This document shows, in pieces, positions 32,195-41,199 of a DNA stretch of 46,643 bases. This stretch comes from Actinocatenispora comari. Its GTDB lineage: Bacteria > Actinomycetota > Actinomycetes > Mycobacteriales > Micromonosporaceae. The notes below the pieces were generated by a model. It made no database searches. It was not told the DNA's origin and saw nothing but the letters and a program-made list of their open reading frames with translations. The first letter of the stretch is position 1, and each line of letters begins with the position of its first letter. The stretch is from assembly GCF_017312725.1 (NCBI RefSeq), contig NZ_BOPO01000041.1, forward strand, positions 1-46,643. The letters are read 5' to 3'. Position numbers and translations under genes: made by a program.

Positions 32195-33928
32195 TCATGA
32201 CACCATCGCCTTCACCAACCGGACCCGGTCCGTACCGGGGTTGTGCACCTGATAGCTGCCGACACTTGCCGGAATCGCCAGCGTTTCAGCGTAGTTCAAG
32301 CGGTGCTCGTCCCCGGCGGCGGTGCTGATCAGCACGGCATCGCCATCGACGACGGTGAGCACGTGGAACCTGTCGTCGGTGTGCTGCGGGCCGGTACCGC
32401 CCGGTTCGACCACGATCCGCCGGACCTGGAAGAACATCTCGGGCAGCGCGCCGATCAGCTCTTCGCACCAGCCGTCGCCGGCCGCCAGCTCCCGCGGCTG
32501 CTGGACCAGCTGGTCGGCCACGGCGGTGCCGGAGCGGGCCGGGTCGAGGTTGCGGAACGCGTGCTCGACGTGCACCGCCCGCTGCTTCCCGGCGGCATCG
32601 CGGCGCAGCCAGTCGTAGAACCGCAGCGAGTACAGGTACGGGGTGGCGCTGACCTCCAGCACCACGTTGCCCTCGCCGCTGCCGTGCGGGGTACCGGCGG
32701 GCACCAGGTACAGCTGGCCGGCCCGCGCCGGGAACGTCTGCACGTACCGCTCGATGTCGAAGCCGACGCCGTGCGCGTCGGCCTCGTGCGCGGCGTGGTG
32801 GAACTGGTCGAGGTCGGCGTCACCGCGCAGGCCGAGGAACACCTTGCTCTGCTCGCCGGCGACCATCAGGTAGTAGCTCTCGTGCTGGGTGTACGGCCAG
32901 CCGAACAGCTCGCGCATGGTCTCCGGCTGCGGGTGGCAGTGCACCGACAGGTTCCCGCCGCCGACGGTGTCGAGGTAGTCGAACCGGATCGGGAACGAGG
33001 TACCGAACAGCTCGTGCACGCCCGCGCCGAGCACCTCGGTCGGGGCGAGGCCGACGACGAGCTGGAACGGGATCTCCACGCAGGTCGTGGCGTCGTCGCC
33101 GAGCAGCACGCCGCTCTCCGGCGCGATCAGCTCGTAGCCCAGCGCGGTGTTGGCCCGATCCGGGTTGTGGCCGAGTTCCCGCTGGCCCCAGTGGCCGCCC
33201 CACGGCGTGCTGTTGAACGTCGGCCGGGTCCGGAACGGCGTACCGGCGAGCTTCCGCGCGGTCGCCCGCACCGCGGCGCCGCCGACCGACGTCACCGCTT
33301 CGGTATCGGTAACGTCGACCCACCGGTCGATCCGGCCGGCGAGCGCGTCGCGGTGCCGGTCCAGCAGCGGCCAGTCGATGTAGAACAGCCGGCGGGTGCT
33401 GGTCGGCTGCTCGACGGGCGCGCCGAGGTGCCGGCCGTGACCGGCGGCGACGGCCGCCTCCTGGTAGCGCTTGGGTATCTCGGCCCACCACAGCACGTCG
33501 GCGTCGGCCAGCCCGGCACCCGGCCCGTACAGCACCGTCAGCCCGTCGCCGGTGGAGTCGGCGAGCCGGGCCAGGGCGGCCGGGTCGAGCAGGTCGCCGA
33601 GGGTACCGCCGGCGAGCCGGGCGAAGTCCGGATCGTGTTGCAGCTGGGCGGTTTCGGTCCGTTCGAGCACCTCCGGCCAGGGCCGGGCGGTGGTGCGCAC
33701 ATCGGCCAGCTCGACGGTGCGGCCGGCCTCGGCCAGCGCCGCGGCCAGTTCCTTCGCCACCGCCGCCCAGTTCAGCGCCGCCGGGCCGTCGAGCGCGAGA
33801 ACATGGGCGGTGGCGGGCACGGTGGCCGCGGCGGCGGCCCACCCGGCGGCGACGGTGTCACCGTGCACCGGGTAGTGCGGGGCGGGCTCGTACTGCCGGG
33901 TCCGCGGACGCCGTTGTTCCGTGTCCAT
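32195..33928 (-). CDS. Phosphomannose isomerase-like cupin protein with N-terminal extension
   Basis: 577 residues. About 220-577 is a class I mannose-6-phosphate isomerase-like double cupin: TFNSTPWGGHWGQRELG, LSVHCHPQPETMRELFG (metal-binding His cluster), YYLMVAGEQSKVFLGL, LYLVPAGTPHGSGEGNVVLEVS, and a final cupin LNYAETLAIPASVGSYQV. The first 200 residues (HVLALDGPAALNWAAVAKEL, VLYGPGAGLADADVLWWAEIPKR) look like a degenerate nucleotide-kinase fold without a Walker A, an uncommon fusion. It should convert a mannose phosphate to fructose 6-phosphate, in line with the ROK kinase and alpha-mannosidase. First gene of the leftward operon. Confidence 0.86.
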   Translation of the reverse strand: MDTEQRRPRTRQYEPAPHYPVHGDTVAAGWAAAAATVPATAHVLALDGPAALNWAAVAKELAAALAEAGRTVELADVRTTARPWPEVLERTETAQLQHDPDFARLAGGTLGDLLDPAALARLADSTGDGLTVLYGPGAGLADADVLWWAEIPKRYQEAAVAAGHGRHLGAPVEQPTSTRRLFYIDWPLLDRHRDALAGRIDRWVDVTDTEAVTSVGGAAVRATARKLAGTPFRTRPTFNSTPWGGHWGQRELGHNPDRANTALGYELIAPESGVLLGDDATTCVEIPFQLVVGLAPTEVLGAGVHELFGTSFPIRFDYLDTVGGGNLSVHCHPQPETMRELFGWPYTQHESYYLMVAGEQSKVFLGLRGDADLDQFHHAAHEADAHGVGFDIERYVQTFPARAGQLYLVPAGTPHGSGEGNVVLEVSATPYLYSLRFYDWLRRDAAGKQRAVHVEHAFRNLDPARSGTAVADQLVQQPRELAAGDGWCEELIGALPEMFFQVRRIVVEPGGTGPQHTDDRFHVLTVVDGDAVLISTAAGDEHRLNYAETLAIPASVGSYQVHNPGTDRVRLVKAMVS

Positions 33929-33966
33929 CTCACCAACCTCACCGCGGTAACGGGCGATCAGCTATC

Positions 33967-33978
33967 GCAAACGTTACC
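33967..33978. promoter_or_regulatory. LacI-type operator, weaker copy
   Basis: GCAAACGTTACC, CG-centred with a symmetric AACGTT core. It overlaps a possible leftward -10 (TAACGT on the complement, with TGGACT 17 bp upstream) of the isomerase-like gene. Confidence 0.5.
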
Positions 33979-33980
33979 TC

Positions 33981-34009
33981 TTGTTAAATGACCAGTCCAC
34001 GCGTACGTT
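33981..34009 (+). promoter_or_regulatory. Promoter of the mannoside ABC/GH38 operon
   Basis: TTGTTA (33981-33986), 17-bp spacer, TACGTT (34004-34009). The start is predicted near 34016, inside the 34007 palindrome. Confidence 0.65.
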
Positions 34010-34018
34010 ATCGATAAC
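34007..34018. promoter_or_regulatory. LacI-type operator, perfect palindrome
   Basis: GTTATCGATAAC, a 12-bp perfect CG-centred palindrome over the -10 and predicted start of the rightward operon; typical geometry for a LacI repressor. Confidence 0.78.
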
Positions 34019-34056
34019 TTAGCAGCCCGGGGCTCCCGGTACGAGGAGGGCACGGC

Positions 34057-35355
34057 GTGCAAACGAGCGACACAGGACACTCGGTCACCCGGCGGACGGT
34101 GCTGGCCTCGGCGCTGGCCGGCGCGGTCGGGCTGGCCGCCGCGGGCTGTGCCCGGGGTACCCAGACCCGGCCCGCCCCGGGTGACGTGGTCTCGTTGTTC
34201 AACGACAACCCGACCTGGGCACCCGGCTACGCCGCGGCCGGGAAGGCGTTGCACCAACTGGTCGGCTACCGGCTGTCGGCCCGGGCCTCGCCGGACACCA
34301 GCAGCTACCAGCAGATCGTGCGGATGTCCGCGCAGACCGACTCGACCACCGACCTGATCAAGTGGTGGAACGGCTACCGGCTGCAGGACATCGCCCGCTC
34401 CGGCATCCTGCAGGACGTGTCGTCGGCCTGGAACCTCGCCGCGCGCAACGGCTGGTCGAACGACAAGGAACTGCGCGACTCGTTCAGCTATCAGGGCAAG
34501 CAGTACGGCGTCCCGCTGTACAAGTCGTACTGGGCGGTCTTCTACAACAAGCCGCTGTTCGCCAAGCTGAAGCTCGACGTACCGACCGACTGGGACGAGT
34601 TCCGGCGGGTCGTCGCGGCCCTCAAGGCCAAGCGCATCACGCCGATCGCGTCCGGCGGCGCCACCACGTTCGAGTCGCTGACCTGGTTCCAGCAGCTGGT
34701 CAACGGGCTGGACCACCAGTTCTACCTGGACCTGACCGCCGGCAAGGCGTCGTACACCGATCCGGTGTGCCGGCAGGCGATGAAGCTGTGGATCGAGCTG
34801 TTCGCGGCCGGCGCGTTCTCCGCGCCGGACTTCAACACCGCGACGGTGCCCGCCCAGTTCGCCCAGGGCAAGATGGCGATGCACCTGTACGGCAGCTGGA
34901 ACACCGGCGCCTACCTCTCCAACGGCGTCAAGGATGCCAACCTCGGCCTGTTCCTGCTCCCGCCGCCGCCCGGCGGCAACAACTCGGTGGTGGTCGAGTC
35001 CGGCGTGCTGTCGGTGTCGAAGAAGGCGCACAAGCTCGGCGCCGCCCGCAAGGTCGCCGACGCCTGGCTCGACCCGTCGGTACAGCGGGCCTGGACCGAC
35101 TTCCTGAAGGACACCTCCGCCGACCCCGGCGTGGTGCCGAAGGTCGGCGCGATCACCGAGCTCGCCGCCACGGTGCGCCAGCAGAAGCCGACCCAGGCCA
35201 TCCGGTACTGGGAGGCGTCCCCGCCGGTGCTGATCGAGGGCAACGTGCAGGACCTGAGCGCCTTCATGATCAACCCGACCGCGGCGAACGCGTCCCGCAC
35301 GCTGTCGTCCATGCAGCGTCGCGCCGACAAGGAATGGAAGGTGTGGCGCTCGTGA
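34057..35355 (+). CDS. ABC sugar transporter, solute-binding lipoprotein
   Basis: A 432-residue extracytoplasmic binding protein (cluster B, MalE-like). The N-terminus has a twin-arginine-like VTRRTVLAS and lipobox AAGC with Cys31, suggesting a Tat-exported lipoprotein. The mature fold is recognisable from YGVPLYKSYWAVFYNKPLFAKLKLDVPTDW and MHLYGSWNTGAYL. GTG start with GAGGAGGG 6 nt upstream. Its stop overlaps the first permease. It probably captures mannosides or mannose oligosaccharides released outside. Confidence 0.94.
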   Translation: MQTSDTGHSVTRRTVLASALAGAVGLAAAGCARGTQTRPAPGDVVSLFNDNPTWAPGYAAAGKALHQLVGYRLSARASPDTSSYQQIVRMSAQTDSTTDLIKWWNGYRLQDIARSGILQDVSSAWNLAARNGWSNDKELRDSFSYQGKQYGVPLYKSYWAVFYNKPLFAKLKLDVPTDWDEFRRVVAALKAKRITPIASGGATTFESLTWFQQLVNGLDHQFYLDLTAGKASYTDPVCRQAMKLWIELFAAGAFSAPDFNTATVPAQFAQGKMAMHLYGSWNTGAYLSNGVKDANLGLFLLPPPPGGNNSVVVESGVLSVSKKAHKLGAARKVADAWLDPSVQRAWTDFLKDTSADPGVVPKVGAITELAATVRQQKPTQAIRYWEASPPVLIEGNVQDLSAFMINPTAANASRTLSSMQRRADKEWKVWRS

Positions 35356-36272
35356 CGACGACGGAGAAGCTGCCGGTCGCGACGCGGTCGGGGGCGGACC
35401 AGCCGCGGCGGGGCTTCCGCTGGCGGCGGGCGCTCTGGGTCGGCGGGTTCCTGCTGCCGGCGGTGGCGCTGATCGTGGTGCTGCTGGTGGTGCCGTTCCT
35501 GGTCACCGCGTACCGCAGCCTGTTCGACGACAACGGGGTCAGCTCCCGGTTCATCGGGCTGGCCAACTACGTCGCGCTGTTCACCGACCCCGACTTCGGC
35601 CGGTCGCTGCTCAACACCGTGTTCTGGGTGATCGGCACGCTGGTGCTGCCGGTACTGCTCGGGCTGCTGATCGCGGTGCTGACCAACTCGGTGCGGTGGG
35701 GCTCGGTCGCCCGCACCGTCGTGGTCATCCCGTACGCGCTGTCCGGCTCGGCCACCGCGCTGCTGTGGACGTTCCTGCTGCAGTCCGACGGCGCGATCAA
35801 CCAGACGCTGGCCTCGATCGGACTCGGTGGGCTGCAACAGGAGTGGCTGCTGCACTGGCCGCTGAACACCGTGGTGATGATCCTCGCGACGACCTGGCAG
35901 GCCACCGGCGCGTCGATGATCCTGTTCCTGGTCGGGCTGCAGACGATCCCGCCGGAGACGCTGGAGGCGGCCAAGCTCGACGGCGCGACCGGGTTCCGGC
36001 TGTTCTGGAGCATCATCGTCCCGCAGCTGCGGCCGATGACGATCGTGGTGGTCGGCATGTCGATCGTCAACAGCCTCAAGACGTTCGACATCGTCTGGCT
36101 GCTGACCCGGGGCGGTCCCGGCACCGCGTCGGAGACGCTCGCGCTGACCATGTACCGCGAGACGTTCACGCTCAGCCGCTACGGGTACGGCGCGGCCGTG
36201 TCCGTGGTGCTCACCATCGTCGTACTCGCCGCCTCCTGGCTCTACCTGCGTCGCCAGGCGACGCAGCGGTGA
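35352..36272 (+). CDS. ABC sugar transporter permease (MalF-like)
   Basis: A 306-residue inner-membrane permease with six predicted helices and the EAA loop ETLEAAKLDGATGFRLFWSIIVPQLRP that contacts the ATPase. GTG at 35352 overlaps the stop of the binding protein (GTGA). No ATPase gene lies in this operon, so it probably shares a general MsiK-type ATPase, as is known for actinobacterial sugar importers. Confidence 0.94.
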   Translation: MTTTEKLPVATRSGADQPRRGFRWRRALWVGGFLLPAVALIVVLLVVPFLVTAYRSLFDDNGVSSRFIGLANYVALFTDPDFGRSLLNTVFWVIGTLVLPVLLGLLIAVLTNSVRWGSVARTVVVIPYALSGSATALLWTFLLQSDGAINQTLASIGLGGLQQEWLLHWPLNTVVMILATTWQATGASMILFLVGLQTIPPETLEAAKLDGATGFRLFWSIIVPQLRPMTIVVVGMSIVNSLKTFDIVWLLTRGGPGTASETLALTMYRETFTLSRYGYGAAVSVVLTIVVLAASWLYLRRQATQR

Positions 36273-36283
36273 AGGGGAATCCG

Positions 36284-37096
36284 ATGGCATCACGCATCGT
36301 GCGCAACGTGTTGGTCGTGCTGGTCTCGGTGGTGTGGCTGGTACCGACCTGGCTGGTGGTGGTGAACGCGTTCACCCCGTCGGCGCAGTACACCGGGTCG
36401 CCGCGCTGGTGGTTCGCCTCCGCCGACATCGCGACCAACATCAGGACGGCGTTCAGTACCGCCGGGGTCGGCCAGGGCATGCTCAACACGCTGATCTACG
36501 CGGCGCTCGGCGCGGCGATCGCGGTCCTGATCTCGGCGCTGGCCGGGTTCGCGGTGACGGTGATGCCGGTGAAGCGGCCGGCGATCTGGTTCTGGGGCAT
36601 CTACATCGGCACCGTGCTGCCGCTGCAGACGTTCCTGTCCCCGCTGTTCACCGGCTACGCGAAGACCGGACTGTACGACACGCAGTACGGCATGCTGCTG
36701 ATCTACGTGGCGATGACGATCCCGTTCGCGTTCTTCGTCAACCGCAACTTCCTGATGACGGTGCCGCGGGAGCTCGCCGAGGCGGCGCAGCTGGACGGCG
36801 CGAACTGGCTGCGGATGTTCGTCCGGGTGCACCTGCCGCTGGCCCGCAGCGCGCTGCTCGCCACGTTCGTGTTCCAGTTCACCTGGATCTGGAACGACCT
36901 GCTGTTCGGCATCACGCTGTCGCTGAGCCCGAACGTACGGCCGGTAATGGCCACGCTCGCCGACCTGTCCGGCAGCTACGGTACGGCCGGTCCGCCGGTG
37001 ATCCTGGCCGGCGCGCTCGTCGCGTCGATCCCGACCGTCCTGCTGTTCTTCGTCTTCCAACGCTTCTTCGTCAACAGCCTGCGGCTGACATCCTGA
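36284..37096 (+). CDS. ABC sugar transporter permease (MalG-like)
   Basis: A 270-residue second permease with six helices and the EAA loop ELAEAAQLDGANWLRMFVRVHLPLARS. The ATG at 36284 is chosen because AAGGGG lies 6 nt before it; an in-frame GTG at 36269 overlapping the previous stop is the alternative. Forms the heteromeric channel with the previous protein. Confidence 0.94.
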   Translation: MASRIVRNVLVVLVSVVWLVPTWLVVVNAFTPSAQYTGSPRWWFASADIATNIRTAFSTAGVGQGMLNTLIYAALGAAIAVLISALAGFAVTVMPVKRPAIWFWGIYIGTVLPLQTFLSPLFTGYAKTGLYDTQYGMLLIYVAMTIPFAFFVNRNFLMTVPRELAEAAQLDGANWLRMFVRVHLPLARSALLATFVFQFTWIWNDLLFGITLSLSPNVRPVMATLADLSGSYGTAGPPVILAGALVASIPTVLLFFVFQRFFVNSLRLTS

Positions 37097-37149
37097 ACGT
37101 CGGCCGTAACCAGCACGATCACCACATCGGTTCGAGGGGGACATTCCAC

Positions 37150-40100
37150 ATGACGACGCGCGCCCTGGTGGCCGACCGACCCTGGTCGACCGAGAAGGCC
37201 CGGGCCGGCACCGTCGGGCTGGCCGTCGCGGCCACCGCGAGCCTCGGCGGTACCGAGCTGCGAGCGATGCCGGAGCACCTGGTGCGGCGCGGTCCGGACG
37301 GCCCGCAGCGCGCGCTGCGGGTGCTGATCGCCGGTGCCGCCGCCGATCCGGCGCAGTGGCGGTTCGACGTCGAGGTGGCCGGCCGTGGCCGGGTGCCGGT
37401 CGAGGTGCTGCCGGCGACCGGCGGCGCCCGGCTGCTGCTGCCGGCGGAGGCCGAGACCCGCAACGTCCGGATCGAGGCGAGCCGCGCGGGCGGCGCCGAC
37501 CAGACCGCGACGCTGGAGTTCCCGCTGCCGCCGGCCCGGGACTGGACCATCCACCTGGTGCACCACTCGCACCTGGACATCGGGTACACCGACCCGCAGG
37601 GCACGGTGCTCAACGAGCACGTCGCGTTCCTCGACTCGTGCCTGGACCTGACCCGGACCACCGACGGCTGGCCGGACGACGCGAAGTTCCGCTGGGCGGT
37701 GGAGTCGCTGTGGTCGTTCGAGCAGTGGGTGGCCGCCCGCCCGCCGGAGCGCATCGCCGAGTTCCTGGAGCGGGTGCGGGCCGGGCAGATCGAGCTGACC
37801 GCGATGCCGTACAACCTGCACACCGACACCTGCTCGACCGAGGAGCTGCACGAGCTGCTGCGGCTGGCCCGTACCGTGCGGGAGAAGTACGGCGTGTCGT
37901 TCCGCTCGGCGATGCAGACCGACGTGCCCGGCACGGTCGCCGGGCTGCCGGACGCGCTGGCGCAGCTGGACGTGAAGTACCTGTCGGTGGCGCACAACTG
38001 GGCCGGCCGGTCGGTGCCGAACGTCAACGGCGGGCACAAGCTGCCGCGGCTGTTCCGGTGGCGCTCGCCGGCCGGCAACGAGCTGCTGGTGTGGATGACC
38101 GACAGCCCGCACGGCCTGGCCTACATGGAGGGCCCGGTGCTCGGCTTCGACACCTCGTACGAGATGGTCGACGACCTGCTGCCGGCCTACCTGACCTCGC
38201 TGTCGACCAACCCGTACCCGTTCCCGCCGGGGATGTTCGGCTGGCACGGGCCCGCGGTGACCGACCGCGAGCCGTACCCGCACGACATCCTGCACCTGCG
38301 GGTGCAGGGGCACTTCGGCGACAACGCGCCGCCGCGGCTGATCCTGGCCGAGACGGTCAAGCGGTGGAACGAGACCTGGGACAGCCCGCGGCTGCGGCTG
38401 TCCACCAACGCCGACTTCTTCGCCGACGCGCAGCAGCGGCTCGGTGACTCGATCCCGGTGTTCGAGGGCGACTGGGGCGACTGGTGGGTCGAGGGCGTCG
38501 GCTCCGGCGCCCGGCCGCAGGCGATGGTCCGCCGCGCGCAGGCCACGGTGACCGCCGCGCAGAGCCTGTACGGGCTGGCCGCGCTGCTGGATCCGGCCGC
38601 CCGCGACGCGAAGCACGCCGCGGACGCGCAGGCCGGCGCGAGCCAGGTGTACTCGTCGGTGTCGCTGTTCAACGAGCACACCTGGGGCGCGGCCGACCCG
38701 TGGACACACGGCGACGAGGGCATGCAGTCCGGCGAGCAGCAGTGGCACTGGAAGTACGGCCACGCGCTGCACGGCGAGCACGACTCCGAGGTGTACCTGG
38801 ACCACGCGTCCGCCGCGCTCGGTGCGGTGCTGCCGCCGGAACGATCGGCCGACCTGTCGTTCTGGGCGGTGAACACGGCGCCGGCCACCCGCACCGCGCC
38901 GGTGCGCTGCTTCGTCCGGGAGTCCCGGATCCCGCTCGACCGGCCGCTGACCGTGGTCGACGCCCGTACCGGCGCCAAGCTGGAGGCGCTGGTCGAGCCG
39001 CAGGTCAACCCGGTGCACCGGGACGCCGGGCGGTGGGTCTCGGTCGAGGTCGCCGACATTCCGCCGTACGGGCTGGTCCGGCTCGACGTGACCGCCGGGC
39101 CGGCCGACCAGGACACCTCGACGCAGGCCGGCGAGCTGCACATCAGCGCGGCCGGGGCGGGGCCGCACGGCTCGGTACCGCTGCCGACCGAGGACGACGT
39201 GACGCTGGAGAACGAGCACCTGCGCGTGGTGGTCGACCTGACCCGGGCGTGCGTGTCGAGCCTGGTGGCGAAGGCGACCGGGCGCGAGCTGGTCGACCCG
39301 GACGCGGTGGTCGGCTTCAACGGCTACGTGTACGACACGTACACCACCGCCGGCGGCTACAACCACCAGGCGAACAAGACGGCGGTCAGCCCGGAGCTGG
39401 AGCTGCTCGGGTCGCGGTCGCTGGCCCGCCCGGCGGTCCTGGTGGAGCGGGTCGACGACGCGCTCGGCCAGCGGCTGACCTACGAGTACGCGGCGGACGG
39501 GGTGCGCACCGCGCGGACCACGATCCGGCTGGGCCGCAACGCCTCGCACGTCGAGTTCGACAACCGGTTCGACAAGCCGACCACGATGACCAAGGAGAGC
39601 GCGTACCTGGCGTTCCCGTTCGCCGTGACCGACCCGACCGTGCACTACGAGATCACCGGCGCGCTGACCGGTGACGGCATCGAGCACGTACCCGGTGCGC
39701 CGCAGCACATGCGCGCGGTCCGGTCGTTCGTCTCGGTGTCCGATGTGGACGGTCCGGTCGCCTGGGTGACCCGGGACGCGCCGCTGGTGGAACCGGAGAC
39801 GATCCCGCTGCCGTACGCGCCGTTCCCGGACTCGACCGCGCCGCGGCAGCCCGGCACGATCTACTCGTGGGTGCACAACAACCTGTGGGACACCAACTTC
39901 CCGTCCGAGCAGGCGTTCGACACGGTGTTCCGGTACGCGGTGGGCGTGCCCCGGGCCGGCGAGGACGTCGAGGCCGACGTGCTGGCGCTGCGCACCGCGT
40001 ACGAGGTCGACCGGCCGCTGGTGGGTGTCGTCGCGCACGGCACCGGCGAGCGGGCCGCCGAGCTGTCCCTGCTGTCGGTCGACGACCCGCGGGTCACCGT

Positions 40101-40350
40101 GCTCGACGCGGTGCCGGTCGCCACCGACGACGGCACCGACATCCTGGTCCGGCTCCAGTCGTACGCGCCGGCCGCGACCACGGTGCGGCTGCGCTGCGCC
40201 GTACCGGTGGCCGCGGCGTCGCTGGCCACCCTGCTCGGTGACCCGACCGGTACCGCCGAGGTGGACGGTGCCGAGGTGGTCCTGCCGGTACCGCGGCTGG
40301 GCAGCGTCGCCGTGCGCCTGCGGCTGGCCGACGCGGCCGGCGGGCGGTGA
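37150..40350 (+). CDS. Glycoside hydrolase family 38 alpha-mannosidase-like enzyme
   Basis: A 1066-residue enzyme. An N-terminal beta domain (1-130), then the catalytic barrel with the zinc motif H141-L-D143 in HHSHLDIGYTD and the probable nucleophile Asp258 in SAMQTDVPG, a spacing typical of GH38, followed by a long beta-sandwich C-terminal region (about 480-1066; TLENEHLRVVVDL, HVEFDNRFDKP). No signal peptide, so it cleaves imported mannosides in the cytoplasm. Last gene of the transporter operon; the products would be handled by the ROK kinase and isomerase encoded on the other strand. Linkage preference cannot be read from sequence. Confidence 0.92.
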   Translation: MTTRALVADRPWSTEKARAGTVGLAVAATASLGGTELRAMPEHLVRRGPDGPQRALRVLIAGAAADPAQWRFDVEVAGRGRVPVEVLPATGGARLLLPAEAETRNVRIEASRAGGADQTATLEFPLPPARDWTIHLVHHSHLDIGYTDPQGTVLNEHVAFLDSCLDLTRTTDGWPDDAKFRWAVESLWSFEQWVAARPPERIAEFLERVRAGQIELTAMPYNLHTDTCSTEELHELLRLARTVREKYGVSFRSAMQTDVPGTVAGLPDALAQLDVKYLSVAHNWAGRSVPNVNGGHKLPRLFRWRSPAGNELLVWMTDSPHGLAYMEGPVLGFDTSYEMVDDLLPAYLTSLSTNPYPFPPGMFGWHGPAVTDREPYPHDILHLRVQGHFGDNAPPRLILAETVKRWNETWDSPRLRLSTNADFFADAQQRLGDSIPVFEGDWGDWWVEGVGSGARPQAMVRRAQATVTAAQSLYGLAALLDPAARDAKHAADAQAGASQVYSSVSLFNEHTWGAADPWTHGDEGMQSGEQQWHWKYGHALHGEHDSEVYLDHASAALGAVLPPERSADLSFWAVNTAPATRTAPVRCFVRESRIPLDRPLTVVDARTGAKLEALVEPQVNPVHRDAGRWVSVEVADIPPYGLVRLDVTAGPADQDTSTQAGELHISAAGAGPHGSVPLPTEDDVTLENEHLRVVVDLTRACVSSLVAKATGRELVDPDAVVGFNGYVYDTYTTAGGYNHQANKTAVSPELELLGSRSLARPAVLVERVDDALGQRLTYEYAADGVRTARTTIRLGRNASHVEFDNRFDKPTTMTKESAYLAFPFAVTDPTVHYEITGALTGDGIEHVPGAPQHMRAVRSFVSVSDVDGPVAWVTRDAPLVEPETIPLPYAPFPDSTAPRQPGTIYSWVHNNLWDTNFPSEQAFDTVFRYAVGVPRAGEDVEADVLALRTAYEVDRPLVGVVAHGTGERAAELSLLSVDDPRVTVLDAVPVATDDGTDILVRLQSYAPAATTVRLRCAVPVAAASLATLLGDPTGTAEVDGAEVVLPVPRLGSVAVRLRLADAAGGR

Positions 40351-40431
40351 CCGTGGTCGATCGGTCCTGACCACCCCCAACCCCCCGAGGGTGTCCGCCA
40401 CGCTCCACCCCCGTGCGTTGCGGGCACCCCA

Positions 40432-40464
40432 GGGCCGGCCGGTAGCCCACGCGCCGGCCGGCCC
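40432..40464 (+). terminator. Terminator of the mannoside operon
   Basis: 11-bp perfect stem GGGCCGGCCGG / CCGGCCGGCCC with an 11-nt loop, 82 bp after the GH38 stop. Confidence 0.8.
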
Positions 40465-40604
40465 GTGTCGTTCGCCGACGGCGGATGTTGGCCGGATCGG
40501 CCCCGCCGGGCCGGTACGGGTGCCAGTATCGGCGGTGAGGCGCCCGCGGCGGGTGCTTCGCAGCCATGCCCGGCCGGCCGGTCACCGGACGAAAGAGGCG
40601 ATCG

Positions 40605-41120
40605 ATGACGCAGGCGGACGACGACCCGGACGCGCGGCAGAGCGACGAGGTCTCCGACGACGGTGTGCTGGACACCGACGAGACGCTGCTGTCCGACCAG
40701 CCGTCCGACGACCCGCTCGACACCGGCATCGAACCGCCCGACCACTGGTCCGAGGTCAACCGGTTCGGCATGACGCCGGCCGAGGAGCGCCGCGGCGAGT
40801 CGCTGGACCAACTGCTGTCCGAGGAGGAGCCGGACGTGGCGCCGGACGCGGTCGACGACCGCTGGGCCGACGGCCCCGACCCGCGGTCCGGCCGGTTGCG
40901 CGACGCCGGCGAGGAGATGATCGGTGTCGACGTCGGCATCGACTACGGTGCCGCGAGCGCCGAGGAGGCGGCGGTGCACTGGGTCGATGAGGACACCGAC
41001 CGGGCCGCCGTGCAGGACGACGCCGACGAGTACGAGACGCTGCCCGACGCGGTTCGCAACACCGAACTGGATCAGCAGCGCGACCGCGACCCGGACCCGA
41101 ACGACCCGTACCGCCCCTGA
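40605..41120 (+). CDS. DUF5709 family acidic protein
   Basis: A 171-residue, very acidic, probably disordered cytoplasmic protein (Asp/Glu throughout, for example DDDPDARQSDEVSDDGVLDTDETLLSD). RFGMTPAEERRGESLDQLLSEEEPD and GRLRDAGEEMIGVDVGIDYGAASAEEAAVH are the conserved actinobacterial blocks of this family. Role unknown. The ATG at 40605 follows AAAGAGG at 6 nt; the frame also runs to an earlier ATG at 40566 without a ribosome site. Confidence 0.88.
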   Translation: MTQADDDPDARQSDEVSDDGVLDTDETLLSDQPSDDPLDTGIEPPDHWSEVNRFGMTPAEERRGESLDQLLSEEEPDVAPDAVDDRWADGPDPRSGRLRDAGEEMIGVDVGIDYGAASAEEAAVHWVDEDTDRAAVQDDADEYETLPDAVRNTELDQQRDRDPDPNDPYRP

Positions 41121-41170
41121 CCCGCGCCGCCCCCGACCCGCGCCGGTGGCCGTCCACGTTCGGGACGAAC

Positions 41171-41188
41171 ATCGCATACGTGTGCGAT
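41171..41188. promoter_or_regulatory. Near-palindrome upstream of the FtsX-like gene
   Basis: ATCGCA-TACGTG-TGCGAT: 6-bp arms around a 6-nt centre, 11 bp before the ATG at 41200. Operator-like; no matching regulator is identified. Confidence 0.5.
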
Positions 41189-41199
41189 GATCTCCCGTC

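Noticed and set aside
41158-41170. LexA/SOS box at GTTCGGGACGAAC
   Set aside because: The arms are in the opposite order (GTTCG-N3-CGAAC) to the CGAAC-N4-GTTCG consensus and the spacing is wrong.
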